The notes: generated from the sequence alone by a model not told the origin. 64,000 bases of DNA from DATBSL01 sp964561785 (GCA_964561785.1 CAZLRF010000017.1:1-64000); one strand, 5' to 3'; positions 50,691 through 60,918 are shown, counted from the stretch's first letter. A program made the numbers and translations.

Positions 50691-51725
50691 TCAGCCCCGG
50701 ACGACGCGCGTGCGGAACAGGCGGTCCTGCGCCGCCCGCGCGGCCGGGTCGAAGATCATCGGCAGCAGGCCGAGCCCGGCGAGGGCGATCCCGAGGAGCC
50801 CGACGAGGGCCCGGCCCATCGCGCGGGCGTAGCCCGGGGGCCGGCCGGCCGAGTCGACCACGCGCAGCCCCGTGGCGAGCTTGCCGGGCGTCTGGCCGGT
50901 CGTGCCCGTGAAGTAGCCCGCGTAGAACAGCGCGAGCAGGCCGAGGTAGGACACGAGCGCCGGCCAGCTCGCCACGAGCGCCGCGATCTCCACGCGAGCC
51001 GCCCGCCCGGTGAAGTACACGACGAGCGCGGCCAGCGCCCCGAAGAGGAGCGCGTCGATCGCCGCCGCACGGGCGCGCGCGGCGGGGGTCGCCGGCCGCT
51101 CGACGGGCGGGGCGTCGGCGGCGGGGGCCGGCAGCTCGATCTCCGGCTCGAGCTCGGCGTCGCCGAGGAGCACGTCCTCGTCGAGCGAGGGCACGGGCCG
51201 GCGGGTGATCCGCACGGCCGCGCTCTCGCCCCGAACCACCGGCTCCTCCGGCACGCCGTCGCCCGGGCGCAGGGGCAGGTCCGCGAGCTCCGCCTCGGTG
51301 AGCCGGGTCGAAACGAGGTCCGGCTCGACGGGACGAGGCGCGAGCACCGGCTCCTCGGGGGGCGGCGCCTCCGGCGCCGCGGCGGGTGCGGCCTCGGCTT
51401 CGATGCGAAGCGGCGGGGCCGCCACCGGCTCGGGTGTCACGGGGGTCGCCTCGGGCTCGTCGAACAGCGGGAGCCCGGCCGCAGCGCGCTTCTGGCGCCG
51501 CGAGCGCACGCGCTCCTGGACCTCGTCGCGCCACGTCTTCTCCCGCTTGCGCAGCGCCGGGATCTCGCGCAGGGGCTCGACGCGGGACTTGGGGCGGGCG
51601 GGAGGCGTGAGGAGCCGCGGGTCGGCCGCGAGCGCGCCCTCCACCCGGGGGAGGGCGCCCACGTCGCAGACGGGACAGCGTTCGGCGCCCGCGACGAGCT
51701 CTCCGCCACAGGTGGGGCAGGTCAT
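50691..51725 (-). CDS. RDD-family membrane protein with N-terminal zinc ribbon
   Basis: A 344-residue protein. It begins with a zinc ribbon, CPTC at residue 3 and CPVC at 17. A long charged and proline-rich linker (about 40-215) follows. The C-terminal 125 residues are an RDD domain with three membrane segments, ARARAAAIDALLFGALAAL near 218 and TGQTPGKLATGLRVVD near 275. The function of most RDD proteins is unknown, and some exchange ions. The ATG at 51725 overlaps the stop of the upstream small gene (ATGA). Confidence 0.85.
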   Translation of the reverse strand: MTCPTCGGELVAGAERCPVCDVGALPRVEGALAADPRLLTPPARPKSRVEPLREIPALRKREKTWRDEVQERVRSRRQKRAAAGLPLFDEPEATPVTPEPVAAPPLRIEAEAAPAAAPEAPPPEEPVLAPRPVEPDLVSTRLTEAELADLPLRPGDGVPEEPVVRGESAAVRITRRPVPSLDEDVLLGDAELEPEIELPAPAADAPPVERPATPAARARAAAIDALLFGALAALVVYFTGRAARVEIAALVASWPALVSYLGLLALFYAGYFTGTTGQTPGKLATGLRVVDSAGRPPGYARAMGRALVGLLGIALAGLGLLPMIFDPAARAAQDRLFRTRVVRG

Positions 51726-51904
51726 CTCACCGCTCCTTCGGAGGCCGCCGGAGGGCCGGCCAGCCGGGCCATGAGGGCGTCCCATCGCGCGGCGAGCACG
51801 CCGCCGGCGAGGACGAAAGCGAGGACGAAGAACGACACCAGCGCCCGCCGCGGCCACAAGGCACCCGCGGACCGCGCGCGCACGCTCTCGTCCGGAAGAC
51901 CCAT
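51722..51904 (-). CDS. 60-residue single-pass membrane protein
   Basis: A small protein with a basic N-terminus (RARSAGALWPRR) and one membrane helix (about 22-40), then a short tail. It overlaps the RDD gene by four bases, so it is probably translated with it and may be its partner subunit. No family is recognised. The ATG at 51904 is chosen because upstream codons in this frame show no ribosome site. Confidence 0.5.
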   Translation of the reverse strand: MGLPDESVRARSAGALWPRRALVSFFVLAFVLAGGVLAARWDALMARLAGPPAASEGAVR

Positions 51905-51963
51905 CTCGCTCGTGACGGCCCGACCTCCCGCGCCGCCATTATCCGGGATGGGCGTGGCCCGGT

Positions 51964-53367
<1,404 letters not shown>

Positions 53368-53377
53368 CGCGTCTCCC

Positions 53378-55576
53378 TCACGCCGGCAGCTCCACCACGA
53401 ACCTCGCCCCCCGCGGCACGTTGTCCTCGGCCCGGATCGTGCCCAGGTGCTCCTGCACGATGCGGCTCACGATCGCGAGGCCGAGCCCGCTGCCCCGCTT
53501 CTTCGTCGAGAAGTGCGGGACGAAGAGCCGGTCGCGGTCGGCGGGGGCGATCCCCCGCCCGTCGTCGGCCACCGCGAGGCGCGCGCGCCCCGCCGAGCGG
53601 TCGTACTCGGTCGACACGACGATCCGCCCGCGCCCGTCCGTCGCCTCGATCGCGTTGTCCACGAGGTTGATGAGCACGCGCTTCATCTGGTCCGGGTCGA
53701 GGCGCAGCCGGGGCAGGTCGGGGGCGAGGCGGCGCTCCACGACGAGGCCGGGGAAGAGGCCCTCGTAGAGCGACAGGGCCTGATCGATCACGTCGTGCAG
53801 GGCCGCGCTCTGCAGGTTCGCCGCGGGCAGCCTCGCGAACTGGGCGAACTCGTCGACGAGGTTCTTGAGGGCCTCGACCTCGTCCACGATCGCCCGGGTG
53901 CACTCGGTCACGACCTTGTCGAAGTCGGGGTCCGACTTCAGCCACGCCTTGCGCACCCTCTGGGCGGAGAGCTGGATCGGGGTGAGCGGGTTCTTGACCT
54001 CGTGGGCGAGCTTGCGGGCCACCTCGCCCCACGCCGCGACCTTCTGGGCGCGCATGAGCGGCGTGAGGTCGTCGACCACGACCACCGCCCCCGGGGCGGA
54101 GCCGAGCGAGCCGGGCAGGCTCACCACCGTCACCGCGAGGTGGCGGTCGCGCTCCCGGGAGGGCAGGACCACCTCCCTCTCCTGGCGCGAGGCGCGCCCG
54201 GAGAGCAGGCGCAGCACGAGGGCGTGGATCTCCTCGCGCCCCGGCCCGCGGAGGACGCGCTCGAGCGGCAGCCCGGCCGCTCCCGGGTCGAGGTCGAGCA
54301 GCCGATGGGCCGCGTCGTTCGCCGCGGTCACGGTGCCCTCCTCGTCCACGACGACCACCCCGGTGCCGACCGCCTCGAGGACGGTCTCGGTGAGGCGCCG
54401 CCGCTCCTCGAGCTCCTGGTTCTTGCGCACGAGACCGGCCCGCGAGAACTCGACCTCCTCCTCGCTGCGGGCGAGCCGCTCCGACATGCGGTTGAACGAG
54501 GCGATGAGGGCCCGGAACTCCTCGCTCCCCGTCGGGAAGTCGACCCTCACCCCCCGCTCGCCGGAGGCGATGCGTTCGGCGCCCTCCGCCACGAGGCGCA
54601 GGGGCGTCGTGATGCGCCGGGCGAGGTAGAGGGCCAGCCAGACCGCGCCGAACAGGATGAGCAGCGCGGGGAAGAGGTAGAGCGAGCGGTAGAACGCGAG
54701 GATCGGCTCGCGGTAGGTCTGCGTCTTGCGGAACTTGGTGTAGCCGTCGCGCACGGCCTCGACGGCGGAGGCCACCTCGGCCGGCACGAAACCCGAGACC
54801 ACGACCGCGCCCTCGGGCCGGCCGTCCCTCCCCCGCACGGGGGAGGCGACCCGGGCGAGGCGGCCCGCCCCCGACGCGACCGACGCCTCCATCTCGCGGC
54901 CGGCGGCGGCCGCGGAGCGGGCGAGGGCCTCCCCGGACGCCGCGTCCCAGGACGCCGTGGGCGGCAGGCGCGGGTCCATGACCGCCACGACCTCGCTCCC
55001 CGCCGCGTACACGTTCACGGCGTCGAGCTCGCGCTCGCGGGCGCGCAGCTCCACCGTCCGCCGCAGGCGGCCCTGCTCCTCCGCCCCGAGCAGGCCCCGC
55101 GCCTCGATCTCCCGGGCGAGCAGCCGGGCGTGGACGCGGCTGGCCTCGAGGGCGGAGGCGTCGAGGGCCGCCCCCAGCGCCTGGGCGGAGGCGAGCATGC
55201 GCTCCGCGTCGACGTTGAACCAGCGGTCCACCGTCTGGCGGATGAGGTCGCTGCCGACGAGCAGGATCAGCATCGAGGGAGCGACCGCCATCAGGAGGAA
55301 GACGAGGAGCAGCTGCGCGCGCAGCCGCGCGCCGAAGACCCCCCGGCGCCACTCCATCAGCATCCGGACGAGGTTGCGGGAGAGGACGAAGACGAGGACG
55401 AGCAGGAGGGTGAGGTTGAGGACGGTCAGGCCGTAGAGGAGGGCGGAGGCGAGGAAGTCGGGCTGGAAGTCCCGGCTCTTGCGGAGGAGGAGCTCCGCGA
55501 GCAGGAAGACGAGCAGCAGGCCGCCGGTGACGGCGAGGACCAGCTTCGCGTTGTTCTGGAAGCGCTCGCGCCTCAC
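53378..55576 (-). CDS. NtrY-like membrane sensor histidine kinase
   Basis: A 732-residue kinase. Three N-terminal membrane helices (about 10-30, 45-65 and 82-105), a periplasmic sensor loop (about 106-295) and a further helix near 300-318 precede a HAMP domain, a PAS domain near 395-455, the phosphoacceptor helix with LAHEVKNPLTPI near 525 and an ATPase domain with LINLVDNAIEA, DDGRGI and GSGLGLAI near the end. This is the NtrY plan. The likely GTG start at 55576 follows a TACACT box at six bases, with no Shine-Dalgarno sequence. Confidence 0.9.
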   Translation of the reverse strand: MRRERFQNNAKLVLAVTGGLLLVFLLAELLLRKSRDFQPDFLASALLYGLTVLNLTLLLVLVFVLSRNLVRMLMEWRRGVFGARLRAQLLLVFLLMAVAPSMLILLVGSDLIRQTVDRWFNVDAERMLASAQALGAALDASALEASRVHARLLAREIEARGLLGAEEQGRLRRTVELRARERELDAVNVYAAGSEVVAVMDPRLPPTASWDAASGEALARSAAAAGREMEASVASGAGRLARVASPVRGRDGRPEGAVVVSGFVPAEVASAVEAVRDGYTKFRKTQTYREPILAFYRSLYLFPALLILFGAVWLALYLARRITTPLRLVAEGAERIASGERGVRVDFPTGSEEFRALIASFNRMSERLARSEEEVEFSRAGLVRKNQELEERRRLTETVLEAVGTGVVVVDEEGTVTAANDAAHRLLDLDPGAAGLPLERVLRGPGREEIHALVLRLLSGRASRQEREVVLPSRERDRHLAVTVVSLPGSLGSAPGAVVVVDDLTPLMRAQKVAAWGEVARKLAHEVKNPLTPIQLSAQRVRKAWLKSDPDFDKVVTECTRAIVDEVEALKNLVDEFAQFARLPAANLQSAALHDVIDQALSLYEGLFPGLVVERRLAPDLPRLRLDPDQMKRVLINLVDNAIEATDGRGRIVVSTEYDRSAGRARLAVADDGRGIAPADRDRLFVPHFSTKKRGSGLGLAIVSRIVQEHLGTIRAEDNVPRGARFVVELPA

Positions 55577-55582
55577 CCGGCT

Positions 55583-55588
55583 AGTGTA
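55583..55588 (-). promoter_or_regulatory. TACACT -10 box six bases before the histidine kinase GTG (leaderless candidate)
   Basis: On the minus strand TACACT ends six bases before the GTG at 55576. This is the same spacing as at 16229-16241. No ribosome site is visible between box and start. Confidence 0.45.
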
Positions 55589-55626
55589 GCTCCCCAGCCA
55601 CACCCGCGGGGGGCGAGGGCGGCGCT

Positions 55627-56085
55627 TCAGTCCCTCGCCTCGAGCAGCCCCTTCAGCGTCGCCATGAACTGGTCGACGTCCTTGAAGTCGCGGTACACCG
55701 AAGCGAAGCGGACGAAGGCGACCTTGTCGAGCTCCCGCAGCCGCTCCATCAGGAACTCGCCGATCTGGACGGTGGGAACCTCGCGGTCGGGGCTCTCCTG
55801 GACCATCGCCTCGACCCGCTCCGCGACCTGCTCGAGGGCCTTCACCGGCACGGGGCGCTTCTCGCAGGCCTTGAGCAGGCCCTGCATCACCTTCTCCCGG
55901 TCGAAGCGCTCGCGGCGTCCGTCCTTCTTCACCACGAGGTGCGGGATCTGGTCGATGCGCTCGTACGAGGTGAAGCGCTTGCCGCAGCCGAGGCACTCGC
56001 GGCGGCGGCGGATCACGTCGCCTTCCTTGCTCTCGCGGGAGTCGACGACCTTGTCCTCGAGGTGGGAGCAGAACGGGCACTTCAC
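55627..56085 (-). CDS. nrdR: Transcriptional repressor NrdR
   Basis: Represses ribonucleotide reductase genes according to ATP/dATP levels. The 152-residue protein has a zinc ribbon, CPFC at residue 3 and CLGCGKRFTSYER near 31, then an ATP-cone domain with VVKKDGRRERFDREKVMQGL near 49. The GTG at 56085 overlaps the stop of the upstream gene (GTGA). No nrd genes are in the window. Confidence 0.96.
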   Translation of the reverse strand: MKCPFCSHLEDKVVDSRESKEGDVIRRRRECLGCGKRFTSYERIDQIPHLVVKKDGRRERFDREKVMQGLLKACEKRPVPVKALEQVAERVEAMVQESPDREVPTVQIGEFLMERLRELDKVAFVRFASVYRDFKDVDQFMATLKGLLEARD

Positions 56086-57119
56086 GGGCGCACCTCCTGG
56101 AGCTTCTCCTCGTCCCTCGTCACCTCGGCCACGCGGGCGAGGCTCAACCCCTCGCGCCCGAGCAGGGCGAGACCGAGGACGAGGACGGGCAGGTTGCTGA
56201 GGGCGTGGGCGGAGATCCCCGCCGCGGCCGCGGTGGCGCGGTCGACGCCGTAGACCTCGTGCAGCGTGATCAGGTAAAAGGCGTGGAAGCCCCCCACCAT
56301 CCCCGGGGTGGGGATCGCGACCCCCACCACGAGGAAGGCGACGAGCAGGAAAGTGGCGTGGAACGGCAGGTCGACCCCGAACGCCCGGTGGTTGAGGTGG
56401 AAGCCCAGGGCGATGAGGAGCCAGACGAGCACGGACTGCGCGCCGATCCTCGCGAGGTGCGGCAGCGGCGAGCGCAGCACGGCGAGGCCGCCCGAGAAGG
56501 CGTGCAGGACGCGGCCGAGCGGCTCGGCCAGCCAGCGCGGGGCGCGGGAGAGCAACCGCTCGGCGAAGCCCACCGCGCGCTCCGCGTTCGCGTGCAGGGC
56601 GAGAAGGAAGCCGAGCGCGAGGACAGCCGCGACGCCGGTCACCGCTCCGCCCGCCTTCACGAGGCCCATGAGGGGCCCTTCCCGCTGCGCGGCGGGCGCG
56701 GGGAGGGCGAAGAGGTAGAGGGCGAACAGGGCGAGCACCGTGACGAGGTCGACGAGCCGCTCGAGGATGATGGTGGCGAAACCGGCGGACGTCGGGATCG
56801 GGTGCCGCCGGGAGACGAGCCAGGGTCGCAGGAGCTCGCCCGCCCGCGGGACGAGGAGGCCCGAGGCGAAGCCCACCATCGTCGCCGAAAACAGATCGGC
56901 GAACCCCACGCGCCCGAGAGGCGCGAGCAAGGCGCCCCAGCGCCACGCCCGGGCCGCGTACACGAGGACCGTGACGAGCACGAGGCCGAGCAGCGGAAGG
57001 ACGCGGGCGCTCGCGAGGGCCCGGCCGAGGGACGACCAGTCGATCCCGCGGAAGAAGACGGCGAGCAGGGCGAGAGCGAGGAGACCCCCCAGGAGGAGCC
57101 GGCCCCTCGGCCCCTTCAA
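56082..57119 (-). CDS. Lysylphosphatidylglycerol synthase TM-region/flippase-like membrane protein
   Basis: A 345-residue polytopic protein of the UPF0104 family, with about eight membrane segments. AARAWRWGALLAP near 55, ATMVGFASGLLVPRAGELLRP near 80 (cut here at two halves in the family logo) and IPTPGMVGGFHAFYL near 272 are the family landmarks. Members move lipids such as lysyl-phosphatidylglycerol across the membrane, but no synthetase domain is present here. The TTG start follows GGGAG. Confidence 0.82.
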   Translation of the reverse strand: MKGPRGRLLLGGLLALALLAVFFRGIDWSSLGRALASARVLPLLGLVLVTVLVYAARAWRWGALLAPLGRVGFADLFSATMVGFASGLLVPRAGELLRPWLVSRRHPIPTSAGFATIILERLVDLVTVLALFALYLFALPAPAAQREGPLMGLVKAGGAVTGVAAVLALGFLLALHANAERAVGFAERLLSRAPRWLAEPLGRVLHAFSGGLAVLRSPLPHLARIGAQSVLVWLLIALGFHLNHRAFGVDLPFHATFLLVAFLVVGVAIPTPGMVGGFHAFYLITLHEVYGVDRATAAAAGISAHALSNLPVLVLGLALLGREGLSLARVAEVTRDEEKLQEVRP

Positions 57120-57160
57120 CGGATCTCCCGGATGCTCACAAAGCCTTTTCGATCAAACAC

Positions 57161-57189
57161 TTGATAGTCGTGGCGGACTCTACTACAAT
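57161..57189 (+). promoter_or_regulatory. Sigma70-type promoter of the ECF sigma operon
   Basis: TTGATA (57161-57166) and TACAAT (57184-57189) are separated by 17 bases. Transcription would start near 57196 and give a leader of about 70 bases. On the opposite strand TTGTAG and TATCAA at 16-base spacing could serve the flippase-like gene, so the region may be bidirectional. Confidence 0.75.
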
Positions 57190-57265
57190 GGCGCGCCGAG
57201 CGTCAAACGGGCCCGTCTCGGCACGTCCTTCGCCTCTTTCCCGAACCTGAGCGCCGCGGGGCGCG

Positions 57266-57907
57266 TTGGGGCTGGTGACGGCGGAGGAGCGCCCGGGCCA
57301 TCTTGACCCCTTGACCACGACGGACGCCGACCTCCTGCCGCGGTGCCGCGCGGGTGACGAGGTCGCCTGGAAAGAGCTGGTGGCCCGGCACACGCGAAAG
57401 GTGTTCGGCCTCGCCTACCGGTTCACGGGCCGGGTGGACGAGGCCGAGGACCTGACACAGGAGGTCTTCGTCAAGGTGTACCAGACGCTCGGGAGGTATC
57501 GCGAGGCGGACGGGGCGTTCGGGGCCTGGCTCATGGCCGTGGCGCGCAACCACGCGATCGACCGCTACCGCCGCCGTCAGCTCGAGCGCGCCGTCCGCGC
57601 GGAGGACCCGGTCGTGCTCGAGTCGATGCCCTCGCGCGACGAGCATCCGGTGGCGGGCCTCGAGCGGGAGGAGCGCGTGCGCCTCGTCCACACCGGCCTG
57701 CGCGCCCTCCCGCCCGACCTGCGCCTCCCCCTCGTCCTGTGCGACCTGCAGGGGATGTCGTACGAGGAGGTCGCGGGCGCGCTCGCGATCCCCCTCGGGA
57801 CGGTGAAGAGCCGCATCAACCGCGCCCGGATCGAGCTCGCCAAGCGCCTCGTGAGGCGCCACGCCGCGCTCACGGGGGGCGCGCAAGAACCGGGAAGCGG
57901 ATCATGA
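57266..57907 (+). CDS. ECF-type RNA polymerase sigma factor
   Basis: A 213-residue group IV sigma factor. Region 2 spans about 20-95, with DEAEDLTQEVFVKVY near 55 and ARNHAIDRYRRRQ near 93. Region 4 is near 135-195, with DLQGMSYEEVAGAL and GTVKSRINRAR. The likely start is TTG at 57266, with GTG at 57275 or TTG at 57311 as alternatives. The next gene is its anti-sigma factor, overlapping by ATGA. It probably directs the envelope genes that follow. Confidence 0.92.
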   Translation: MGLVTAEERPGHLDPLTTTDADLLPRCRAGDEVAWKELVARHTRKVFGLAYRFTGRVDEAEDLTQEVFVKVYQTLGRYREADGAFGAWLMAVARNHAIDRYRRRQLERAVRAEDPVVLESMPSRDEHPVAGLEREERVRLVHTGLRALPPDLRLPLVLCDLQGMSYEEVAGALAIPLGTVKSRINRARIELAKRLVRRHAALTGGAQEPGSGS

Positions 57908-58512
57908 ACTGCGACCGAGCCGAGGAGCTGCTCTCCGACCACCTCGAGGGCTCGCTCCACGAGATCCTGCGCGCCGAGCTCGAGGCGCACCTCGGCGGCT
58001 GCGCGGGGTGCCGGGAGCTGCGCTCGGCGCTCGACGACGTCGTGGGCGCGCTGCGGGCCTTCCCCGACCTCGAGGCCCCGGCCGGCCTCGCCGAGCGGGC
58101 GGCCGCGATCGCGCGCCGTCCCCCGGCCGTCGTGCGCCCGGCGATCGTCCTTCCCCGCTGGGCCCAGGCCGCGGCCGCCGGGTTCGCCCTCATCGGCCTC
58201 GGCACGCTCCTGATGCTGGTCGGGCCCGAGAAGCCGACGCGGGCCGCGCAGCGGATCGTCGGCCAGACGGTGAGCGCGGGGACGAGCCTTCTCGACCGCA
58301 AGGACCGCCTCGTGGAGGACGTGCGCCTGCTGGGCGTCGTGGTCGGCACGGCCTTCGAGGGCCGCCTCGAACGGGTGAACGAGCGGGTGGAGGACTACCG
58401 GCGCATGCTCGAGCGCAGGCGCGCCGAGCCCGCCGACTCCAAGAGCGGCGCCCTCGCCCTCCCCGGCCGCGTCGCCTCGGGTTTTCGAACCGGGCTCCGG
58501 CGAGAAGCGTAA
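57904..58512 (+). CDS. Anti-sigma factor with zf-HC2 domain
   Basis: A 202-residue membrane protein. The N-terminal zinc anti-sigma domain has CDRAEELLSDHLEG at residue 3 and HLGGCAGC near 29, the HxxxCxxC signature. A membrane helix lies near 88-106, and the C-terminal part is outside, with charged helical stretches. It should hold the ECF sigma factor until an envelope signal releases it. The start overlaps the sigma stop (ATGA). Confidence 0.9.
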   Translation: MNCDRAEELLSDHLEGSLHEILRAELEAHLGGCAGCRELRSALDDVVGALRAFPDLEAPAGLAERAAAIARRPPAVVRPAIVLPRWAQAAAAGFALIGLGTLLMLVGPEKPTRAAQRIVGQTVSAGTSLLDRKDRLVEDVRLLGVVVGTAFEGRLERVNERVEDYRRMLERRRAEPADSKSGALALPGRVASGFRTGLRREA

Positions 58513-58528
58513 CCGCCGGTGAGCCAGG

Positions 58529-58550
58529 GCGCCGCCCCGCCGGGCGGCGC
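58529..58550 (+). other. GC-rich hairpin between the anti-sigma gene and the membrane protein gene
   Basis: GCGCCGCCC and GGGCGGCGC form a nine-base-pair stem with a four-base loop. There is no T-run. It may reduce read-through or protect the downstream message. Confidence 0.45.
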
Positions 58551-58582
58551 GCGGAAGGACACAAAGGCACAAGGAGAAGACG

Positions 58583-59143
58583 ATGAGCAGCCAGCCGTTC
58601 GAGCCCCAGAGCCCGCCGCCGGCCGCGCCCCCCGCGCCGCCCCCGTCGGCGATGGCCCCGGCCGCCGCGCCCTACGTGCGGCTCCCCAAGAGCCCCGGCC
58701 TCGCCGCGTTCCTGTCGCTGTTCCCGGGCCTCGGCCAGGTCTACAACGGCCGGATCGCGCGGGCGTTCCTGTTCTTCTTCGCCTGGGTCGGGAGCATCTA
58801 CCTCACGTCCACGGGAAACGAGTTCCCGTTCGCGTTCGCCATCCCGTTCGTCTACCTGTGGAACGTGATCGACGCCTGGAAGGGAGCCGCGGCGGCGAAC
58901 GCACGTTTCCTCGGCGGCCAGCTCGAGCCCGACGAGGCGGCGGTCGAGTCGCCGCTGTGGGGCGCCTCGCTCGCCCTGTTCGGCGTGCTCATCCTCTTCA
59001 ACAACCTCGGCTGGCTCGACCTTCAGCGGATCGCCCGCTGGTGGCCTCTCCTCCTGATCGCGGTCGGGGTGTACTTCGTGTACGAGTCCGTGCAGCAGAA
59101 GAAGAGGGCCGCGGAGGCGACGGATGAGCCGCCCCGCCTTTAG
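58583..59143 (+). CDS. TM2/DUF5668-like multi-pass membrane protein
   Basis: A 186-residue protein. A proline/alanine-rich cytoplasmic N-terminus (about 1-35) leads to SPGLAAFLSLFPGLGQVYNG near 37, the mark of TM2-like domains. About five membrane segments follow. The last two, with LFNNLGWLDL and ARWWPLLLIAVGVYFVYES, match DUF5668. The ATG follows AAGGAGA. It overlaps the next gene by 20 bases. It belongs to the envelope operon led by the ECF sigma factor. Confidence 0.75.
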   Translation: MSSQPFEPQSPPPAAPPAPPPSAMAPAAAPYVRLPKSPGLAAFLSLFPGLGQVYNGRIARAFLFFFAWVGSIYLTSTGNEFPFAFAIPFVYLWNVIDAWKGAAAANARFLGGQLEPDEAAVESPLWGASLALFGVLILFNNLGWLDLQRIARWWPLLLIAVGVYFVYESVQQKKRAAEATDEPPRL

Positions 59144-59321
59144 CCCGGAGGGCGTGACGCTCGGGGTGTGCCTGGTGGCCCTCGGCGTCCTGTGGACCCT
59201 CTCGAACCTCGGGCGCGTCGAGCTGCTCCCGGTCCTGCGGACCTGGTGGCCGGCGTCGCTCGCGCTGTGGGGCGTCCTCGAGCTCGCGGAGCTGTGGTTC
59301 CGCCGCTCGTCGGGGAGGTGA
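59124..59321 (+). CDS. DUF5668-like small membrane protein
   Basis: A 65-residue two-helix membrane protein with LGVLWTLSNLGRVELLPVLR near 20 and TWWPASLALWGVLELAEL near 40, similar to the last part of the previous protein and to LiaF-type membrane regions. The start overlaps the previous gene by 20 bases. The stop overlaps the ribosome site of the next gene. Confidence 0.75.
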   Translation: MSRPAFSPEGVTLGVCLVALGVLWTLSNLGRVELLPVLRTWWPASLALWGVLELAELWFRRSSGR

Positions 59322-59326
59322 CGAAG

Positions 59327-60820
59327 GTGAGCGCGCGAAAGATCGGCTTCCTCCTCCTCGTTCTCGGGTTCGGCGCCGTGGTCGAGACCGCCTGGCAGGT
59401 CCGGGGCGACGTGAGGATCGGCGCCGAGGGCTGCCGGGTGCTCGGCGGCCGGTTCTACGGCCCGTCGTGGTCCTTCGAGCGAACGGCGGAGCGAGCGATC
59501 GCGGAGGCCGCCCCCCGCCTCGAGGTGAAGAACGCGTTCGGGGACGTGCGGGTCACGGCAGGCGCCCCGGGCGTCGTCAAGGTCCGGCTGCGCACGGTCG
59601 TCTTCCTCCCGACGGAGGAGAGGGCCCGCGCCTTCGCGGACCGCGTCGAGCTCCGTCTCTCCGGCGAGGGCTCGCCGGTGCGGGTCGGCACGAACCGCGA
59701 GGAGGTGGGCCGCGGCGAGGGCGTCGGGTTCGAGACCCACCTGGAGATCGAAGCCCCCTCCGAAGCGACGGTGGACGTGCGCAACGAGCACGGACGGGTC
59801 GACCTCGCCGGGCTCGCCGCGGCGGAGCTGGCTTCGTCCTTCGGGGGCGTCTCCGCCGAGCGGATCGCGGGGCGCCTGAAGATGGACTCACGGCACGGCG
59901 AGCTCCGCGCGAGCGGGATCGGGGGGGACGCCGAGATCCGTTCCCGGCACGGCGCGGTGGACGTGTCGGACGTCGCGGGCGCGGCGAAGCTCGACGTGGA
60001 GCACGGCGAGGTGGCCGCGCGGCGGACCGGGGCCCTCGAGGTTTCGGTCCAGCACGGGGGCCTCTCGGCGGAGACGGTCGGAGGCGACCTCGCCGTGCGG
60101 GGCGGCCACTCGGGGGTGCGGGCGAGCGACGTCGTCGGCCGCGCGGAGGTGGAGACGTCCTTCGGCGGCGTCCACCTCGAGCGCGTGGGCGGCGAGGTCC
60201 GCGCCCGGGCCCGGCACGGCGAGGTCGAGGCCGAGGACGTGGGCGGGGCGCTGGTCGCCGAGACGAGCCACGGCCGCATCCGCCTCGCCCGCGTGGACGG
60301 GACGGTCGAGGCCTCGGCCGACGGCGGCGAGGTGGAGGCGAGCGGCCTCGCGGCGGGCGCGAAGCTGCGCGCGAGGGGCGGCGACGTCTCGGTCGACGGC
60401 TTCGCGGGCCGGCTCGACGTCGAGGTCGAGCGCGGGAGCGCCCGGCTCTCTCCACGCACGCCTCTCGCCGCGGAGCTGAGCGTCTCGGTGACCCTCGGCG
60501 AGGCGTCCCTCGGTGCCCCCGAGGGGAGCCGGTTCGACCTCGAGGCGCAGGCCCGACGCGGCGAGGCGCGAGTGGAGGTCGCAGGCCTCGCGCTGTCGGA
60601 GACGGGCGGCGAGCCCGGGCGCGGCCACCGGATCCTCGGCCGCCTCGGCGGCGGCGGACCGGCGGTGCGCCTGCGCGCGGACGGCGACGTCGTCGTCCTG
60701 GCGGCGCCCGCGCTCCCGATCGCGGATGGTCCAGCGGCGAAGCCGGCGAGGGCCGAGGCGAGGCCGCCGGAGGCCGCGCCGACACCGGCTCCGCCCGCAG
60801 AGCAGCCCGCAACGCGCTGA
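59327..60820 (+). CDS. Exported DUF4097-like repeat protein (beta-helix)
   Basis: A 497-residue protein with an N-terminal membrane anchor or signal (about 5-25). From about 65 to 440 it is built of repeats of about 20 residues with alternating charged and valine/glycine strands, such as RHGEVEAEDVGGALVAE and HGAVDVSDVAGAAKLDVE. This is the pattern of DUF4097/toast-rack adhesin-like proteins that form beta helices. The C-terminal 40 residues are alanine/proline-rich. The GTG at 59327 sits five bases after a perfect GGAGGTGA, which decides the start. Function unknown, probably surface or periplasmic. Confidence 0.8.
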   Translation: MSARKIGFLLLVLGFGAVVETAWQVRGDVRIGAEGCRVLGGRFYGPSWSFERTAERAIAEAAPRLEVKNAFGDVRVTAGAPGVVKVRLRTVVFLPTEERARAFADRVELRLSGEGSPVRVGTNREEVGRGEGVGFETHLEIEAPSEATVDVRNEHGRVDLAGLAAAELASSFGGVSAERIAGRLKMDSRHGELRASGIGGDAEIRSRHGAVDVSDVAGAAKLDVEHGEVAARRTGALEVSVQHGGLSAETVGGDLAVRGGHSGVRASDVVGRAEVETSFGGVHLERVGGEVRARARHGEVEAEDVGGALVAETSHGRIRLARVDGTVEASADGGEVEASGLAAGAKLRARGGDVSVDGFAGRLDVEVERGSARLSPRTPLAAELSVSVTLGEASLGAPEGSRFDLEAQARRGEARVEVAGLALSETGGEPGRGHRILGRLGGGGPAVRLRADGDVVVLAAPALPIADGPAAKPARAEARPPEAAPTPAPPAEQPATR

Positions 60821-60840
60821 GCCCGCAGCCCGTTCCGCAG

Positions 60841-60883
60841 GACGGTGGCCGCCCCGGAGCGAGGGCAGCCACCGTCGCTTTTT
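60841..60883 (+). terminator. Rho-independent terminator of the ECF sigma operon
   Basis: GACGGTGGC (60841-60849) and GCCACCGTC (60868-60876) form a nine-base-pair stem, followed by GC and then five T residues (60879-60883). It is the clearest intrinsic terminator in the window. Confidence 0.85.
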
Positions 60884-60888
60884 CACCC

Positions 60889-60918
60889 TTGCCTCCGGCT
60901 TCGCGCTTCCGGTAGACT
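60889..60918 (+). promoter_or_regulatory. Promoter of purC
   Basis: TTGCCT (60889-60894) and TAGACT (60913-60918) are separated by 18 bases. Transcription would start near 60925, about 70 bases before the purC ATG. It directly follows the upstream terminator. Confidence 0.6.
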
